From NCBI RefSeq assembly GCF_000365305.1, contig NZ_CM001841.1, forward strand, positions 859,553 through 923,552: a DNA stretch of 64,000 bases, given 5' to 3'. Source of the stretch: Dickeya dianthicola NCPPB 453 (lineage in GTDB: Bacteria > Pseudomonadota > Gammaproteobacteria > Enterobacterales > Enterobacteriaceae). The position numbers and the translations under genes are program-made. Shown one piece after another: positions 8,691-17,544 of this stretch. Under the pieces are notes generated by a model. That model saw nothing but the letters and a program-made list of their open reading frames with translations, did not search any database and had not been told where the DNA came from. Every line of letters starts with the position of its first letter. Positions within the stretch are counted from its first letter, which is position 1.

Positions 8691-10334
8691 TCAATCGCAG
8701 CGGGTGCATTTCTGCGCCTGTATCACCTGGAAGAAGTCGTTGCCCTTGTCATCCACCAGGATGAAGGCCGGGAAGTCTTCCACTTCGATTTTCCAGATAG
8801 CTTCCATACCCAGTTCCGGGTATTCGACACACTCCAGGCTCTTGATGCTGTTCTGCGCCAGAATCGCTGCCGGGCCGCCGATGCTGCCGAGGTAGAATCC
8901 GCCGTGTTTATGACAGGCGTCGGTCACCTGCTGGCTGCGGTTGCCCTTGGCCAGCATCACCATGCTGGCGCTGTGGGATTGCAGCAGATCAACGTAGGAG
9001 TCCATACGGCCGGCGGTCGTCGGGCCGAGCGAACCGGAGGCGTAGCCTTCCGGCGTTTTGGCCGGGCCGGCGTAGTAGATCGGGTGATCTTTTACGTATT
9101 GCGGCAGCTCGCCGCCGTTGTCCAGCAGCTCTTTCAGCTTGGCGTGCGCAATGTCGCGCGCCACGATGATGGTGCCGTTGAGCGACAGGCGGGTGGAAAC
9201 CGGGTACTGCGACAGCGTCTTGAGAATATCGGCCATCGGGCGGTTCAGGTCGATGCGCACCACTTCGCCTTCGCCGGCCTGACGCAGATGTTCCGGAATG
9301 TACTTGCCGGGGTTGGTTTCCAACTGTTCCAGCCAGATGCCCTGACGGTTAATCTTGGCCTTGATGTTGCGGTCCGCCGAGCAGGACACACCCATGCCGA
9401 CCGGGCAGGAAGCGCCATGACGCGGCAGACGAATCACCCGCACATCGTGGGCGAAGTATTTGCCGCCGAACTGGGCGCCGAGCCCCAGATTGCGCGCTTC
9501 TTCCAGCAGTTCCTGTTCCAGCGCCACATCGCGGAACGCCTGACCATGCTCGTTGCCTTCGGTCGGCAGCTCGTCGTAATAGTGGGTGGACGCCAGTTTG
9601 ACGGTTTTCAGGTTGGTTTCCGCCGAGGTGCCGCCGATGACGAACGCAATGTGGTACGGCGGGCAGGCCGCGGTGCCCAGCGTACGCATTTTTTCCACCA
9701 GATAGTTGGTCAGCTTGCCCGGCGACAGCAGCGCTTTGGTTTCCTGATACAGGTAGGTCTTGTTGGCGGAACCGCCGCCTTTGGTGACGAACAGGAATTT
9801 GTACTCATCGCCTTCGGTGCTGTAGAGGTCTATCTGCGCCGGCAGGTTGGTGCCGGTGTTGACCTCGTTATACATGTCCAGCGCCGCGTTCTGGGAGTAA
9901 CGCAGGTTGTCTTCGATAAAGGTGTTGTACACCCCGCGCGACAGCGCTTCGGCATCGTTGCCGCCGGTCCATACGCGCTGGCCTTTCTTGCCGACGATGA
10001 TGGCGGTGCCGGTGTCCTGGCAGGTGGGCAGGATGCCTTTGGCGGCGATTTCGGAGTTACGCAGGAACTGCAGCGCGACATAACGATCGTTTTCGCTGGC
10101 TTCCGGGTCGAGCAGGATATCGGCGACCTGTTGCTGGTGGGAAGGGCGCAGCAGGAAAGAGGCATCGTGGAATGCCTGCTGAGCCAGCAAGGTCAGCCCC
10201 TGCGGGTCGACTTTGAGAATATCCTGGCCTTCAAATTGGCTGACGGAAACAAAATCGCTGCTGATTAAACGATATTCGGTTTTATCCTTCGCTAATGGAA
10301 ACGAATCTTGGTAATAGAACGGTTTATTCGACAT
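8691..10334 (-). CDS. fumA: Class I fumarate hydratase (FumA/FumB type)
   Basis: A 547-residue [4Fe-4S] fumarase interconverting fumarate and L-malate in the TCA cycle. The three cluster-ligating cysteines are at the family positions: C105 (PTCQDTGTA), C224 (TAACPPYH) and C318 ([10 protein letters not shown]). The C-terminal half carries the class I beta domain ([28 protein letters not shown]). Whether it is the aerobic (FumA) or anaerobic (FumB) isozyme cannot be told from sequence; the dcu transporter that accompanies fumB in E. coli is absent, which favours fumA. The upstream region on the minus strand holds two CGATTGAC direct repeats. Confidence 0.95.
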   Translation of the reverse strand: MSNKPFYYQDSFPLAKDKTEYRLISSDFVSVSQFEGQDILKVDPQGLTLLAQQAFHDASFLLRPSHQQQVADILLDPEASENDRYVALQFLRNSEIAAKGILPTCQDTGTAIIVGKKGQRVWTGGNDAEALSRGVYNTFIEDNLRYSQNAALDMYNEVNTGTNLPAQIDLYSTEGDEYKFLFVTKGGGSANKTYLYQETKALLSPGKLTNYLVEKMRTLGTAACPPYHIAFVIGGTSAETNLKTVKLASTHYYDELPTEGNEHGQAFRDVALEQELLEEARNLGLGAQFGGKYFAHDVRVIRLPRHGASCPVGMGVSCSADRNIKAKINRQGIWLEQLETNPGKYIPEHLRQAGEGEVVRIDLNRPMADILKTLSQYPVSTRLSLNGTIIVARDIAHAKLKELLDNGGELPQYVKDHPIYYAGPAKTPEGYASGSLGPTTAGRMDSYVDLLQSHSASMVMLAKGNRSQQVTDACHKHGGFYLGSIGGPAAILAQNSIKSLECVEYPELGMEAIWKIEVEDFPAFILVDDKGNDFFQVIQAQKCTRCD

Positions 10335-10784
10335 TTTCTTCTCACTTGCAGCCGCATAATTGAGGGATTCATCGGGTCTTATTTTCCGTCTAGGGCTTTT
10401 GTGCCGGTCTTATTGTTGTGTCAATCGTTGTGGCGTCAATCGCCGCGGGCACGACGACAAAAGCAATAAACGTCGGGTGATATTCCTGAAATTGCGCCAA
10501 TAGCGCGCCCCTTGAGGGATACCGTTTCACATACTATGGCTTTATGGCCGGGAGTACCACGCTGACAAGTCACATTATTTTTATCTTCATCATGTTTTCG
10601 TCGAAAATATATTCCAGACGGAAACATCGTGTAGACAGTGACAAAAATAATCCCGCCCGCGCCATATTAAGTCATTTATTTAAATTAATTAAGTGTGGCG
10701 TATGCAAGAGATAAATACCCATTAAATAAATAAGGTATATACCCGTCATACTTCAAGTTGCATTACGCCTGGCGGGATTGGTGC
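10335..10784. other. Gene-free interval between fumA and a LysR gene
   Basis: 450 bases holding the fumA promoter region at the left, an AT-rich stretch (about 10660-10740) and a half copy of a dispersed palindromic repeat at 10738-10763. A 63-codon open frame inside shows no family resemblance and I do not call it. Confidence 0.6.
10738..10763. repeat. Half copy of a dispersed TATACCCGTCATACTTC repeat
   Basis: The left arm TATACCCGTCATACTTCAAG followed by TTGCA matches the arm of the complete palindromic element at 51097-51162 at 24 of 25 positions; the right arm is missing here. Such elements are dispersed intergenically in many soft-rot and related enterobacteria. Confidence 0.65.
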
Positions 10785-11651
10785 TTATTCACGCTGTTCC
10801 AGCAGAGTATCGATAAGCCATAGCCCTGCCGGGCCGGGTGGGAAGGGGCGCGACCAGGCGATGTCCACCTCAATTTGCCGCGGCCAGCCCGGCAGCGCCA
10901 GTTCCACCAGTCGATTTCGCGCGTACTCATCCACCAGCCAGCGCGGCAGGGTACTCCAGCCAAAACCTTGTTCCGCCATTTCCAGCAGCATCAGGTACGA
11001 CGGCGTTGACCAGGTGGTGCCTTCGGACTGCGGCCGCTCCCGCTGACTATAGGTGTGAAGGCTCAACTGACGCGCCGTGGCGAGTTGTTCCTGCGTCACC
11101 GGCGTATGCTGCGCCAGCGGGTGGCTGCGCGCCACGTAGACCGCCATTTCGGTTTTCACCTGCAGCCGGGATACCGCAATGTCGATAGGGTAATGCGCCT
11201 GCGCCTGCAACACGCCGACATGGGCGCGTTGCGACTGCAACAGGTCTACCACGTCTTCGTCTTCCGCAATCAGGCACTCGAACTCCACATCAGGAAAACG
11301 CTCGGCGAAGCGCTGCAACACCGGGTGATAGTGGCGGCACTGCCAGGTGTCCGACAGCACGAAAGTCAGCCGCGGCTCCACCTTGTCCGCCAGCCGGATC
11401 GCCAGCTCGTCCAGCGCCTCGCTGGCGGAGAGAATCGCTTTGACGTGGCTGAGCACCTTGCGCCCTTCGTCGCTCAGCACCGGTTGATGACCGCGCCTGT
11501 CGAACAGCGTCAGCCCCAGGTCCGCTTCCAGATTCGCCACCGCGGTGCTGACGGTGGACTGGCTTTTTTGCAGATGGCGGGCCGCCGCGGAAAAAGAACC
11601 GGTATTCACGGTGGCGATAAACGCCAGCAGGGATTCGGGGGAATAACGCAT
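10785..11651 (-). CDS. LysR-family regulator divergent from the PACE pump (AceR-like)
   Basis: A 288-residue LysR-type regulator. The N-terminal winged helix-turn-helix (SLLAFIATVNTGSFSAAARH, KSQSTVSTAVANLEADLG) is followed by a periplasmic-binding-protein-like effector domain from about residue 90. It is divergent from the PACE efflux gene across 106 bases, the arrangement of AceR-AceI in Acinetobacter, where the LysR protein activates the pump in response to its substrates. Control of the neighbour is inferred from position. A palindromic-repeat fragment lies just past its 3' end. Confidence 0.87.
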   Translation of the reverse strand: MRYSPESLLAFIATVNTGSFSAAARHLQKSQSTVSTAVANLEADLGLTLFDRRGHQPVLSDEGRKVLSHVKAILSASEALDELAIRLADKVEPRLTFVLSDTWQCRHYHPVLQRFAERFPDVEFECLIAEDEDVVDLLQSQRAHVGVLQAQAHYPIDIAVSRLQVKTEMAVYVARSHPLAQHTPVTQEQLATARQLSLHTYSQRERPQSEGTTWSTPSYLMLLEMAEQGFGWSTLPRWLVDEYARNRLVELALPGWPRQIEVDIAWSRPFPPGPAGLWLIDTLLEQRE

Positions 11652-11757
11652 CGCTATCTCTATCGTTTTTTTAGATGGAAACTAATTTAACACTATTGGT
11701 TATTTCGATGAGAATGGCAACCCGCGATCGCACCCATGCCGGCAGAAGGAGGAAAAT

Positions 11758-12225
11758 ATGCAACCGCAAATCCAGCAGAAAGCGCGCCATGAACACAAAA
11801 CATTCCGTGAGCGGATAGCGCATGCCATCGGCTTCGAGGTCATGGCGCTACTGATTTGCGCCCCAGTAGGCGCCTGGGTGCTCGGGCGCTCCATCTTGCA
11901 GGTTGGCGCGCTGTCGATCATGCTGTCCAGCGTGGCGATGGTTTGGAACGTGGCGTACAACGGCCTGTTTGATCGCCTGTGGCCGGTCAGCCGTATCAGA
12001 CGCGGCTTGTGGGTGCGGATGGGGCACGCGCTGGGTTTCGAGGGCGGCTTTATCCTGATTGGTTTGCCGCTGGCGGCGTGGATGCTGAATATCACCCTGT
12101 GGCAGGCGCTGATGGTGGAGATTGGCTTCTTCCTGTTCTTCCTGCCGTATACCATGACCTACAACTGGCTGTACGACCTGCTGCGCGAACGGCTGTTGGC
12201 GACCGCCCGAATCAGCGCGTCGTAA
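11758..12225 (+). CDS. PACE-family multidrug/biocide efflux transporter
   Basis: A 155-residue inner-membrane protein with two tandem bacterial transmembrane pair (BTP) repeats, each with two helices: IAHAIGFEVMALLICAPVGA and MGHALGFEGGFILIGLPLAA. The Glu in GFE of the first helix is the conserved proton-coupling residue of AceI. PACE pumps export chlorhexidine, acriflavine and short-chain diamines in exchange for protons. The ATG has GGAGGA upstream. The last ten or so codons run antisense through a truncated glycosylase remnant, so the C-terminal tail was probably acquired when that gene was cut. Confidence 0.87.
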   Translation: MQPQIQQKARHEHKTFRERIAHAIGFEVMALLICAPVGAWVLGRSILQVGALSIMLSSVAMVWNVAYNGLFDRLWPVSRIRRGLWVRMGHALGFEGGFILIGLPLAAWMLNITLWQALMVEIGFFLFFLPYTMTYNWLYDLLRERLLATARISAS

Positions 12226-12356
12226 GGTTCCCGCGCCGGGCGGCTTTCAAAACGAATATGCCCGACGCCGTCGATCAGCCGCGCCCAGTGCGCGTCAATG
12301 GCGGCAAGATGGGCGAGAGCCTGGGGTTCGTCGAACGGGAGCGGCGATGGCGTCAT
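12198..12356 (-). pseudogene. N-terminal remnant of a DNA-3-methyladenine glycosylase 2 family gene
   Basis: The first 53 codons read like the start of an AlkA-type glycosylase (PFDEPQALAHLAAIDAHWAR, then FESRPAREPYDALIRAVA, where the family continues into a QQL-containing helix-hairpin-helix region). Homology stops at about 12198, where the sequence becomes the antisense of the PACE gene. No catalytic part remains. The fragment is divergent from alkB across 118 bases, suggesting an original pair of alkylation-repair genes. Recognition rests on about 45 residues, so moderate confidence. Confidence 0.6.
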
Positions 12357-12474
12357 CCGGTGGCATCCTTCTTGTTCTGTTTCAGATAATTATCGTGTCG
12401 CCTAAAACAAGGCGGGCAACTTGCTCATTGACCGCGTACACTCAATGATACTGGTTGTTTAGACAGGGGGCTGC

Positions 12475-13128
12475 ATGAATTTCGAACTGTTTGCCGATGA
12501 GCCGCCGGAACGCCGGAATGACACGCTGGCGCCCGGCGCCATGCTGTTGCGCGGTTTCGCCTGGCAACAGGCCGGTGAACTGCTGGCCGCGCTGGAACAG
12601 GTGACGCAGCGCTCGCCGTTTCGTCACATGGTGACGCCGGGCGGGCATACCATGTCGGTGGCGATGAGCAATTGCGGGCCGCTGGGCTGGGTGAGCGACC
12701 AACAGGGGTATCGCTACAGCACTCAGGATCCGCTGACCGGCCAGCCGTGGCCCGCTATGCCCGCGGCCTTCCGGCGGCTGTCGCAGGCGGCGGCCAGTGC
12801 CGCCGGATACCCCGGTTTTACGCCGGATGCCTGCCTGATCAACCGGTACGCGGTGGGAGCCAAACTGTCGTTGCATCAGGACCGGGATGAGCAGGACTTG
12901 CGCCAGCCGATCGTCTCCGTCTCGCTGGGGTTAAGCGCGGTGTTTCTGTTTGGCGGGGAAAAACGCAGCGACCCGTGCCGGCGGTTGGCGCTGATGCATG
13001 GCGATGTCGTGGTGTGGGGCGGCCCGTCACGGCTGTATTACCACGCCATTTTGCCGCTCAAAAACGGACCGCTGCCGGCGGAAATGTCGGATGCGGTTCG
13101 CTTTAATCTGACGTTTCGTAAAGGGTGA
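12475..13128 (+). CDS. alkB: Alpha-ketoglutarate-dependent DNA repair dioxygenase AlkB
   Basis: A 217-residue Fe(II)/2-oxoglutarate dioxygenase that oxidatively removes methyl groups from 1-methyladenine and 3-methylcytosine in DNA and RNA. The iron ligands are H134 and D136 (LHQDRDE) and H190 (YYHAILPL); R209 and R215 (RFNLTFRK) bind 2-oxoglutarate. Substrate-lid residues GYRYS lie near residue 78. GGGGGCTGC precedes the ATG. Unlike E. coli, it is not next to ada. Confidence 0.96.
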   Translation: MNFELFADEPPERRNDTLAPGAMLLRGFAWQQAGELLAALEQVTQRSPFRHMVTPGGHTMSVAMSNCGPLGWVSDQQGYRYSTQDPLTGQPWPAMPAAFRRLSQAAASAAGYPGFTPDACLINRYAVGAKLSLHQDRDEQDLRQPIVSVSLGLSAVFLFGGEKRSDPCRRLALMHGDVVVWGGPSRLYYHAILPLKNGPLPAEMSDAVRFNLTFRKG

Positions 13129-13130
13129 AA

Positions 13131-13150
13131 GTCCCCCACGAGTGGGGGAC
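13131..13150. terminator. Hairpin between alkB and the periplasmic flavoprotein gene
   Basis: A perfect inverted repeat GTCCCCCAC-GA-GTGGGGGAC just past the alkB stop, between convergent genes. No T-run follows, so it may rely on other factors. Confidence 0.6.
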
Positions 13151-13158
13151 GAAGGGCA

Positions 13159-14730
13159 TTATTTTTTGGTGAAGTGGAGGTAATCGAGGGCGTTTTCTCC
13201 CGCCATGCGGCCTGAGTTGAGCGCAAAGCCGAAGGTGCCGCCGCCCAGCAGCAAGTCGTAAGTGTCGCCGTACATGCCGGCGGCGTCGTTACCGGTGACG
13301 TACAGCCCCGGCACCGCATTGCCTGCCGGCGATACCGCTTCCATCTTCTCGTTGATCTTCACGCCGCCCAATGTGCCGAGCGCGGCCGGCAGCATTTTCA
13401 CCGCGTAGAACGGGCCGGTTTTCATCGGGCGCAGGTAATCCATATTCTTGTTGAACACCTCGTCCCGTTTCTGTGCGGCGAAGCGGTTGTTTTCATCAAC
13501 GGTGTGTTTCAACACGCTGGCGTCGACGCCCATCTGTTTCGCCAGCTCGTCCAGCGTTGCGGCTTTGAACACAAAGCCCCGATTTTTCTGGCTCTCTTTG
13601 GTGAACTCGTCATCGAATTTCACCAGCTTGGTGTTGGCGATCACCCATTCGCCGATCGGTACGTCGATGCCGTCGTTGACGAAGTGCTTGCGGGCATCTT
13701 CGTCAAACACCGAATACATCACCCCGCCGGCTTTGGCCAGTGCGTTGCCGGCGTGCGGCCAGATAATGACGATGGATTCATCGGTAAAGCGGTGTCCGGT
13801 CTTGTCCACCCACAGATACGGCTGGCGGGCGGCGGCCAGCAACTGGGAGTTGGGCGCGTAGTCCGGCAGACCGGGACGGTAGGACTGTACTACCCCCATG
13901 CCTTCTTCTTTGGCCCCGGCTTTCCACGCCATTTTGATGCCGTCGCCGTCTTTACCGACGTTGCCCACCATGATGGTGTCCGGCACCGCCACGTATTTCT
14001 GCAGCATCTCTTTGTTGTTGGCGTAGCCGCCGGTGGCTACGATCACCGCTTTAGCGTCTATCTGGAACGGTTTGCCGTCGCTGCCTTCGGCGATCACCCC
14101 GGCGACTTTGCCGTCCTTCATCACCAGATCTTTACCGGCGGTTTTCACCAGCGTAGTGACCTTCATGGTTTTGAACTGTTCGTGGAAGGTTTTGATCAGG
14201 TGGCGACCGTGGCCGGGGCCGTCGATCACGTGCCAGGTCAACATCCCGCCCGGCCCGCCGGGACCGATGTATTCAAACTTGATGCCTTTGGATTTGACCC
14301 ACTCGATGGTGTCGGCGGAGCGGTTGACGAAGGCGCGCACCACAAACGGGTTCGCCATCCAGTGGCTGTATTCCATGATGGTTTTGAACGCCATGTCCGG
14401 CGTCACTACGATGCCCTGGCGTTTCTGCATGGCGCTGTTGGCGGCGAAAATGCCTTCGGCGAAGTTGCCGGTGCCGCCGACCGCGCCCTGTTTTTCCAGC
14501 AACACGACGCTGGCGCCTTTCTCGGCCGCGGCCATAGTGGCGGCGGTGCCGGCCGCTCCTGCGCCGATGATCACCACGTCGGCGCTTTTGGGAAGCTCGA
14601 CCGGTTTGGCCGGTTCGGCGCTTTTAGCCGGTTCGGCCGTGGATTCGGCCGGCCCGGATGCCTGAGCGGATGTGATCCCCAGCACCGAGAGGCATAAAGC
14701 CGCAAGGAGTTTTTTTCGGTATTGAGCCAT
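13159..14730 (-). CDS. Periplasmic FAD-dependent fumarate-reductase-like flavoprotein
   Basis: A 523-residue FAD protein of the FccA/UrdA flavoprotein family, exported by a Sec signal peptide (KKLLAALCLSVLGITSAQAS). A short Glu-Pro-Ala-Lys-rich linker precedes the FAD motif DVVIIGAGAAGTAATMAAAE at about residue 50; the capping domain and a second FAD block (VIVATGGYANNKEM) follow. There is no haem-binding CxxCH. Near the C-terminus fumarate reductases have an Arg-bearing HGANRLGGN-type motif; this protein has MYGDTYDLLLGGGTFGFALN, so its acceptor is probably not fumarate. Electrons likely come from the FMN-binding protein encoded just upstream. Substrate unknown. Confidence 0.83.
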   Translation of the reverse strand: MAQYRKKLLAALCLSVLGITSAQASGPAESTAEPAKSAEPAKPVELPKSADVVIIGAGAAGTAATMAAAEKGASVVLLEKQGAVGGTGNFAEGIFAANSAMQKRQGIVVTPDMAFKTIMEYSHWMANPFVVRAFVNRSADTIEWVKSKGIKFEYIGPGGPGGMLTWHVIDGPGHGRHLIKTFHEQFKTMKVTTLVKTAGKDLVMKDGKVAGVIAEGSDGKPFQIDAKAVIVATGGYANNKEMLQKYVAVPDTIMVGNVGKDGDGIKMAWKAGAKEEGMGVVQSYRPGLPDYAPNSQLLAAARQPYLWVDKTGHRFTDESIVIIWPHAGNALAKAGGVMYSVFDEDARKHFVNDGIDVPIGEWVIANTKLVKFDDEFTKESQKNRGFVFKAATLDELAKQMGVDASVLKHTVDENNRFAAQKRDEVFNKNMDYLRPMKTGPFYAVKMLPAALGTLGGVKINEKMEAVSPAGNAVPGLYVTGNDAAGMYGDTYDLLLGGGTFGFALNSGRMAGENALDYLHFTKK

Positions 14731-14792
14731 ATTATTTTCCTTTTATTTTACGCATGGAATGACGCGCTAAAGACCGGCGCGTCGCCCGGTAT

Positions 14793-15143
14793 TCATTTCG
14801 CTTTGGCTTGGGCGTAAGCCGCCTGAGACGCTTCATGCACCGCGCCGCTGGTCATGGTGGCGCCGGAGACGCCATCAACGTTGATGGTCTTTTTCTCGGT
14901 CATGGTTTTCGCCAGCTCTTTGGCGGCATCCCCGCCCACTTCCGGGGTTTCGTTGGGCGCATCGATAGTGGCTTTCTGCACCACCCCTTTGGCGTCGACA
15001 TCCAGAGTGACCGTCACGTCACCGCCGATGCCTTGCCCGGTGGCCGAGTAGGTGCCGGCTTTGAACTGACCTGCGTCTTCGGCGACGGCCGCCCCGGCGA
15101 TCAACAACAGGCAACCCAATAATTTGATGGAATTTTTCTTCAT
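14793..15143 (-). CDS. Periplasmic FMN-binding carrier with ApbE flavinylation motif
   Basis: A 116-residue exported FMN-binding-domain protein. The start MKKNSIKLLGCLLLIAG opens a Sec signal peptide ending AVAE; the ATG nine bases upstream has poorer ribosome-site spacing. The motif DGVSGATMTS (D90 to T96) is the signature at which ApbE covalently attaches FMN to a Thr through a phosphoester bond. It probably relays electrons from the membrane NrfCD-like module to the flavoprotein encoded downstream. The gap to the next gene is 62 bases. Confidence 0.87.
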   Translation of the reverse strand: MKKNSIKLLGCLLLIAGAAVAEDAGQFKAGTYSATGQGIGGDVTVTLDVDAKGVVQKATIDAPNETPEVGGDAAKELAKTMTEKKTINVDGVSGATMTSGAVHEASQAAYAQAKAK

Positions 15144-15205
15144 AACGTGCATTCACTCTGTTGATTAACGAAATATTAATTAATGAACAATGTCAGGCCG
15201 CCCAG

Positions 15206-16585
15206 TCAGGAAGAGGGCGACAGTAATACGTTCCCGTCCTCATGGCCGAGATGACGAAACAGCAGGCAACTCAGCGCCAGGCCGACCCCGAGCAGCGCAA
15301 ACAGCAGGCTGAACGGGCTGATGTGCAGCCACGGCGACAGATGCGATAGCGCCCGCAGCGCTGGGAAGGTCAGCGCCATGCTCAGCATCACCGCCAGCAG
15401 TTGGCTGAGCAGCAGGATGGTGCTGCCGCTGTTGCAGGCGTCGTTTTCCAGGTGGCAGCAGGCGAGCGTGCTTTCCGCCGAGTGCAGCAGCGCCGTCAGC
15501 ACGCCGAGCAGGCCGGACAGCGCGCCGATGCACGGCAGCGACCGCTGCTGGATGGCGGCGCCGAGCGCCAGCACCGCGAGCGCCGCGAGCAGCGTGGCGG
15601 CAATCAGCAACTGGCGATAACCGGCGCGGCGCACCAGCGGCTCAAACAGCAGCTTGGCGAGCAGAGCGCCGGCGGAAAACAGCAGCATGATGATCCCGGC
15701 GATAGCCGGCGTCAGGCCCAGCGCAGTCTGGATAACCAGCGAGATCACCACCGGGAGCGACGCCAGCAACAGCCGGGTCAGTACGCCGCCCCACACGCCG
15801 ACATAAAAGGTGCGAATGCCGAACAGCGAGGCGGGCAGCAGCGCTTCGCGCGCATGGCGATCGCCGCGCAGATACAGCCAGCCGCAGCCGCTGCCCGCCA
15901 GCGCAATCAACGTCAACGCCGGTAGCGGCAGCAGGCGTTTAGGGGCGGCGACCAGCAGCAACGCAAACAACAACAGCGCGGCGGTCAGCAGCAGCAGGCT
16001 GCGCAGCGGAATACGACGCGACGACGGCGCGACGCCATCGGGAATGGCGTACCCGGTCAGCCACAGACACAACAGCGACAGTGGAATGGGGGCGAGAAAA
16101 ATCGCGCGCCAGCCTAGCGCATCGGTCAGCAGGCTACCTGCCAGCGGGCCGGTTAGGGTGCCGAGCAGGCCGAGCAGCGTCATGCGGTTAAGAAAGGGCA
16201 GTTTTTGCTCGGGCGTGGTAGCGCGTAGCGCCTGAGTGCGGAGCACCGGCAGCAGCAATGCCCCGCCGGCGCCTTGCAGGCAGCGGCAGAGTGCCAGCGT
16301 GACGGCCGACGTGGCCTGGTTGCACAGCAGCGCGCCGGCGATAAACGTCAGCAACGCCAACTGGCAGGTGCGCCGTTCCCCCATCCGCTGGCTCAGCCAA
16401 CTGTTGAGCGGGGTGAACGCCACCACGGCGACGAGGTAAGCCATCACCACCGGTTCCATGCGCAGTACCGGCTCTCGCAGCGTATGCGCCATCGCCGGAA
16501 CGGCGACATACAGCATGGTGGTATCCAGCGATTGCATAAAGAACGCCACCGATGCCAGCCAGAATAATGCGCGCGAGCCGGCCAT
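15206..16585 (-). CDS. MFS transporter of the DHA2 drug-efflux type
   Basis: A 459-residue inner-membrane major facilitator protein. The first helix has the drug:H+ antiporter signature LDTTMLYVAVPAMA, and SQRMGERRTCQLAL is the loop 2-3 motif; about 13-14 hydrophobic helices follow. The ATG lies two bases past the stop of the NrfD-like gene, so it is in the same transcript. Its presence within a respiratory operon suggests it moves the electron acceptor or product, or an inhibitor linked to it. Substrate unknown. Confidence 0.83.
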   Translation of the reverse strand: MAGSRALFWLASVAFFMQSLDTTMLYVAVPAMAHTLREPVLRMEPVVMAYLVAVVAFTPLNSWLSQRMGERRTCQLALLTFIAGALLCNQATSAVTLALCRCLQGAGGALLLPVLRTQALRATTPEQKLPFLNRMTLLGLLGTLTGPLAGSLLTDALGWRAIFLAPIPLSLLCLWLTGYAIPDGVAPSSRRIPLRSLLLLTAALLLFALLLVAAPKRLLPLPALTLIALAGSGCGWLYLRGDRHAREALLPASLFGIRTFYVGVWGGVLTRLLLASLPVVISLVIQTALGLTPAIAGIIMLLFSAGALLAKLLFEPLVRRAGYRQLLIAATLLAALAVLALGAAIQQRSLPCIGALSGLLGVLTALLHSAESTLACCHLENDACNSGSTILLLSQLLAVMLSMALTFPALRALSHLSPWLHISPFSLLFALLGVGLALSCLLFRHLGHEDGNVLLSPSS

Positions 16586-16587
16586 GA

Positions 16588-17544
16588 TCAGGCCACCGTC
16601 ATCTGTCCGGCGTACAGCACGAACAGTCGCAGCAGGAATACACCCAGCAGCGTCAGGCCGGCGGCAATCCGCGGCAGATAGGCGACATGGCGTCGCATCA
16701 CGGGCTGGCTGCCCGCCGCCAGCGGCGCCAGCATACCGATGCCGATAATACCGATCCAGAACACGCCGCCCCAGAACCCGCTCAGCGCCACCTGCGCCGC
16801 CACCGCTTTCTGCCCGCCGCCCAGCAGCAGGCCGACAAAGAAGGCGAACAGCAGGAACAGTTCGACCAGTACCACCGGTTTTTCCAGCGCGTGCAGCAGA
16901 TGCAGGGTTTGCGGGCAGTCACGATGGCTGCGCGCCGATGCGCCGACCATCATCAGCACCGCGATGCCGGAGGTGACGCCGGACACCAGAAACAGCACCG
17001 GCAGCAGCGGGTTATTCAGCAACGGGAAGGATTTCAGCGCCGAAAGCAGAAAGCCGGTATAACAGCCGAGCAGCAACGCCAGCACCAGCAGCCCATTTTC
17101 CACCGGGCGCATACCCCGGCTCACCAGTGCGATTACACGATTCAGTAAACCGTGCAAGGCACCCGGCAAATGGCGTTCGCTCCAGGCCAGCAATGGTTGC
17201 TGATACAGGCTGGCAAGCCAGAGGAACATCACCAGCATGTACACCTGAAACAGCATCACCCCCAGCGACATGATGGAGCTGGGATTATAGAAAATCATCA
17301 GGTACCAGAAGGTGACAGGGCGGGCGAGGTGGAAAATCAGGATCACCAGCCCGACTACCACCGACAGCGGTGCGACGATCGCCGTAGCGGTAATCAACGG
17401 GTTGGTATGCTGATTCTCCGCGGGCAGATAGCGGCGAAACAGCAGCGTCAACACCATCATCCCGGATGAGATCCCCACCAGCAGCAGATAGACGGCGATC
17501 GGCCAGTCCCATACCAGCGATTGAAAGTGAAAGGCGTCATGCAT
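16588..17544 (-). CDS. NrfD/PsrC-like membrane quinol dehydrogenase subunit
   Basis: A 318-residue polytopic protein of the NrfD/PsrC family with eight to nine hydrophobic helices, the first being WPIAVYLLLVGISSGMMVLT. Such subunits oxidise or reduce quinol at the periplasmic side and hand electrons to a partner FeS protein. That partner is encoded immediately upstream and overlaps by eight bases (17537-17544), typical of NrfCD pairs. No nrfA cytochrome c nitrite reductase gene is present, so the pair serves another reductase, most simply the flavoprotein of this operon. Confidence 0.85.
   Translation of the reverse strand: MHDAFHFQSLVWDWPIAVYLLLVGISSGMMVLTLLFRRYLPAENQHTNPLITATAIVAPLSVVVGLVILIFHLARPVTFWYLMIFYNPSSIMSLGVMLFQVYMLVMFLWLASLYQQPLLAWSERHLPGALHGLLNRVIALVSRGMRPVENGLLVLALLLGCYTGFLLSALKSFPLLNNPLLPVLFLVSGVTSGIAVLMMVGASARSHRDCPQTLHLLHALEKPVVLVELFLLFAFFVGLLLGGGQKAVAAQVALSGFWGGVFWIGIIGIGMLAPLAAGSQPVMRRHVAYLPRIAAGLTLLGVFLLRLFVLYAGQMTVA

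Noticed and set aside
8904..10268. A 454-codon open frame antisense to fumA
   Set aside because: It is the mirror of a strongly conserved fumarase with intact cluster cysteines. Long antisense frames are common in GC-rich DNA, and its translation shows no domain.
10436..10627. A 63-codon minus-strand frame upstream of fumA
   Set aside because: No ribosome site, no conserved pattern, and it lies across the presumed fumA promoter.
13504..14697. A 397-codon frame antisense to the periplasmic flavoprotein
   Set aside because: Composition follows the codon pattern of the real gene on the other strand; no domain.
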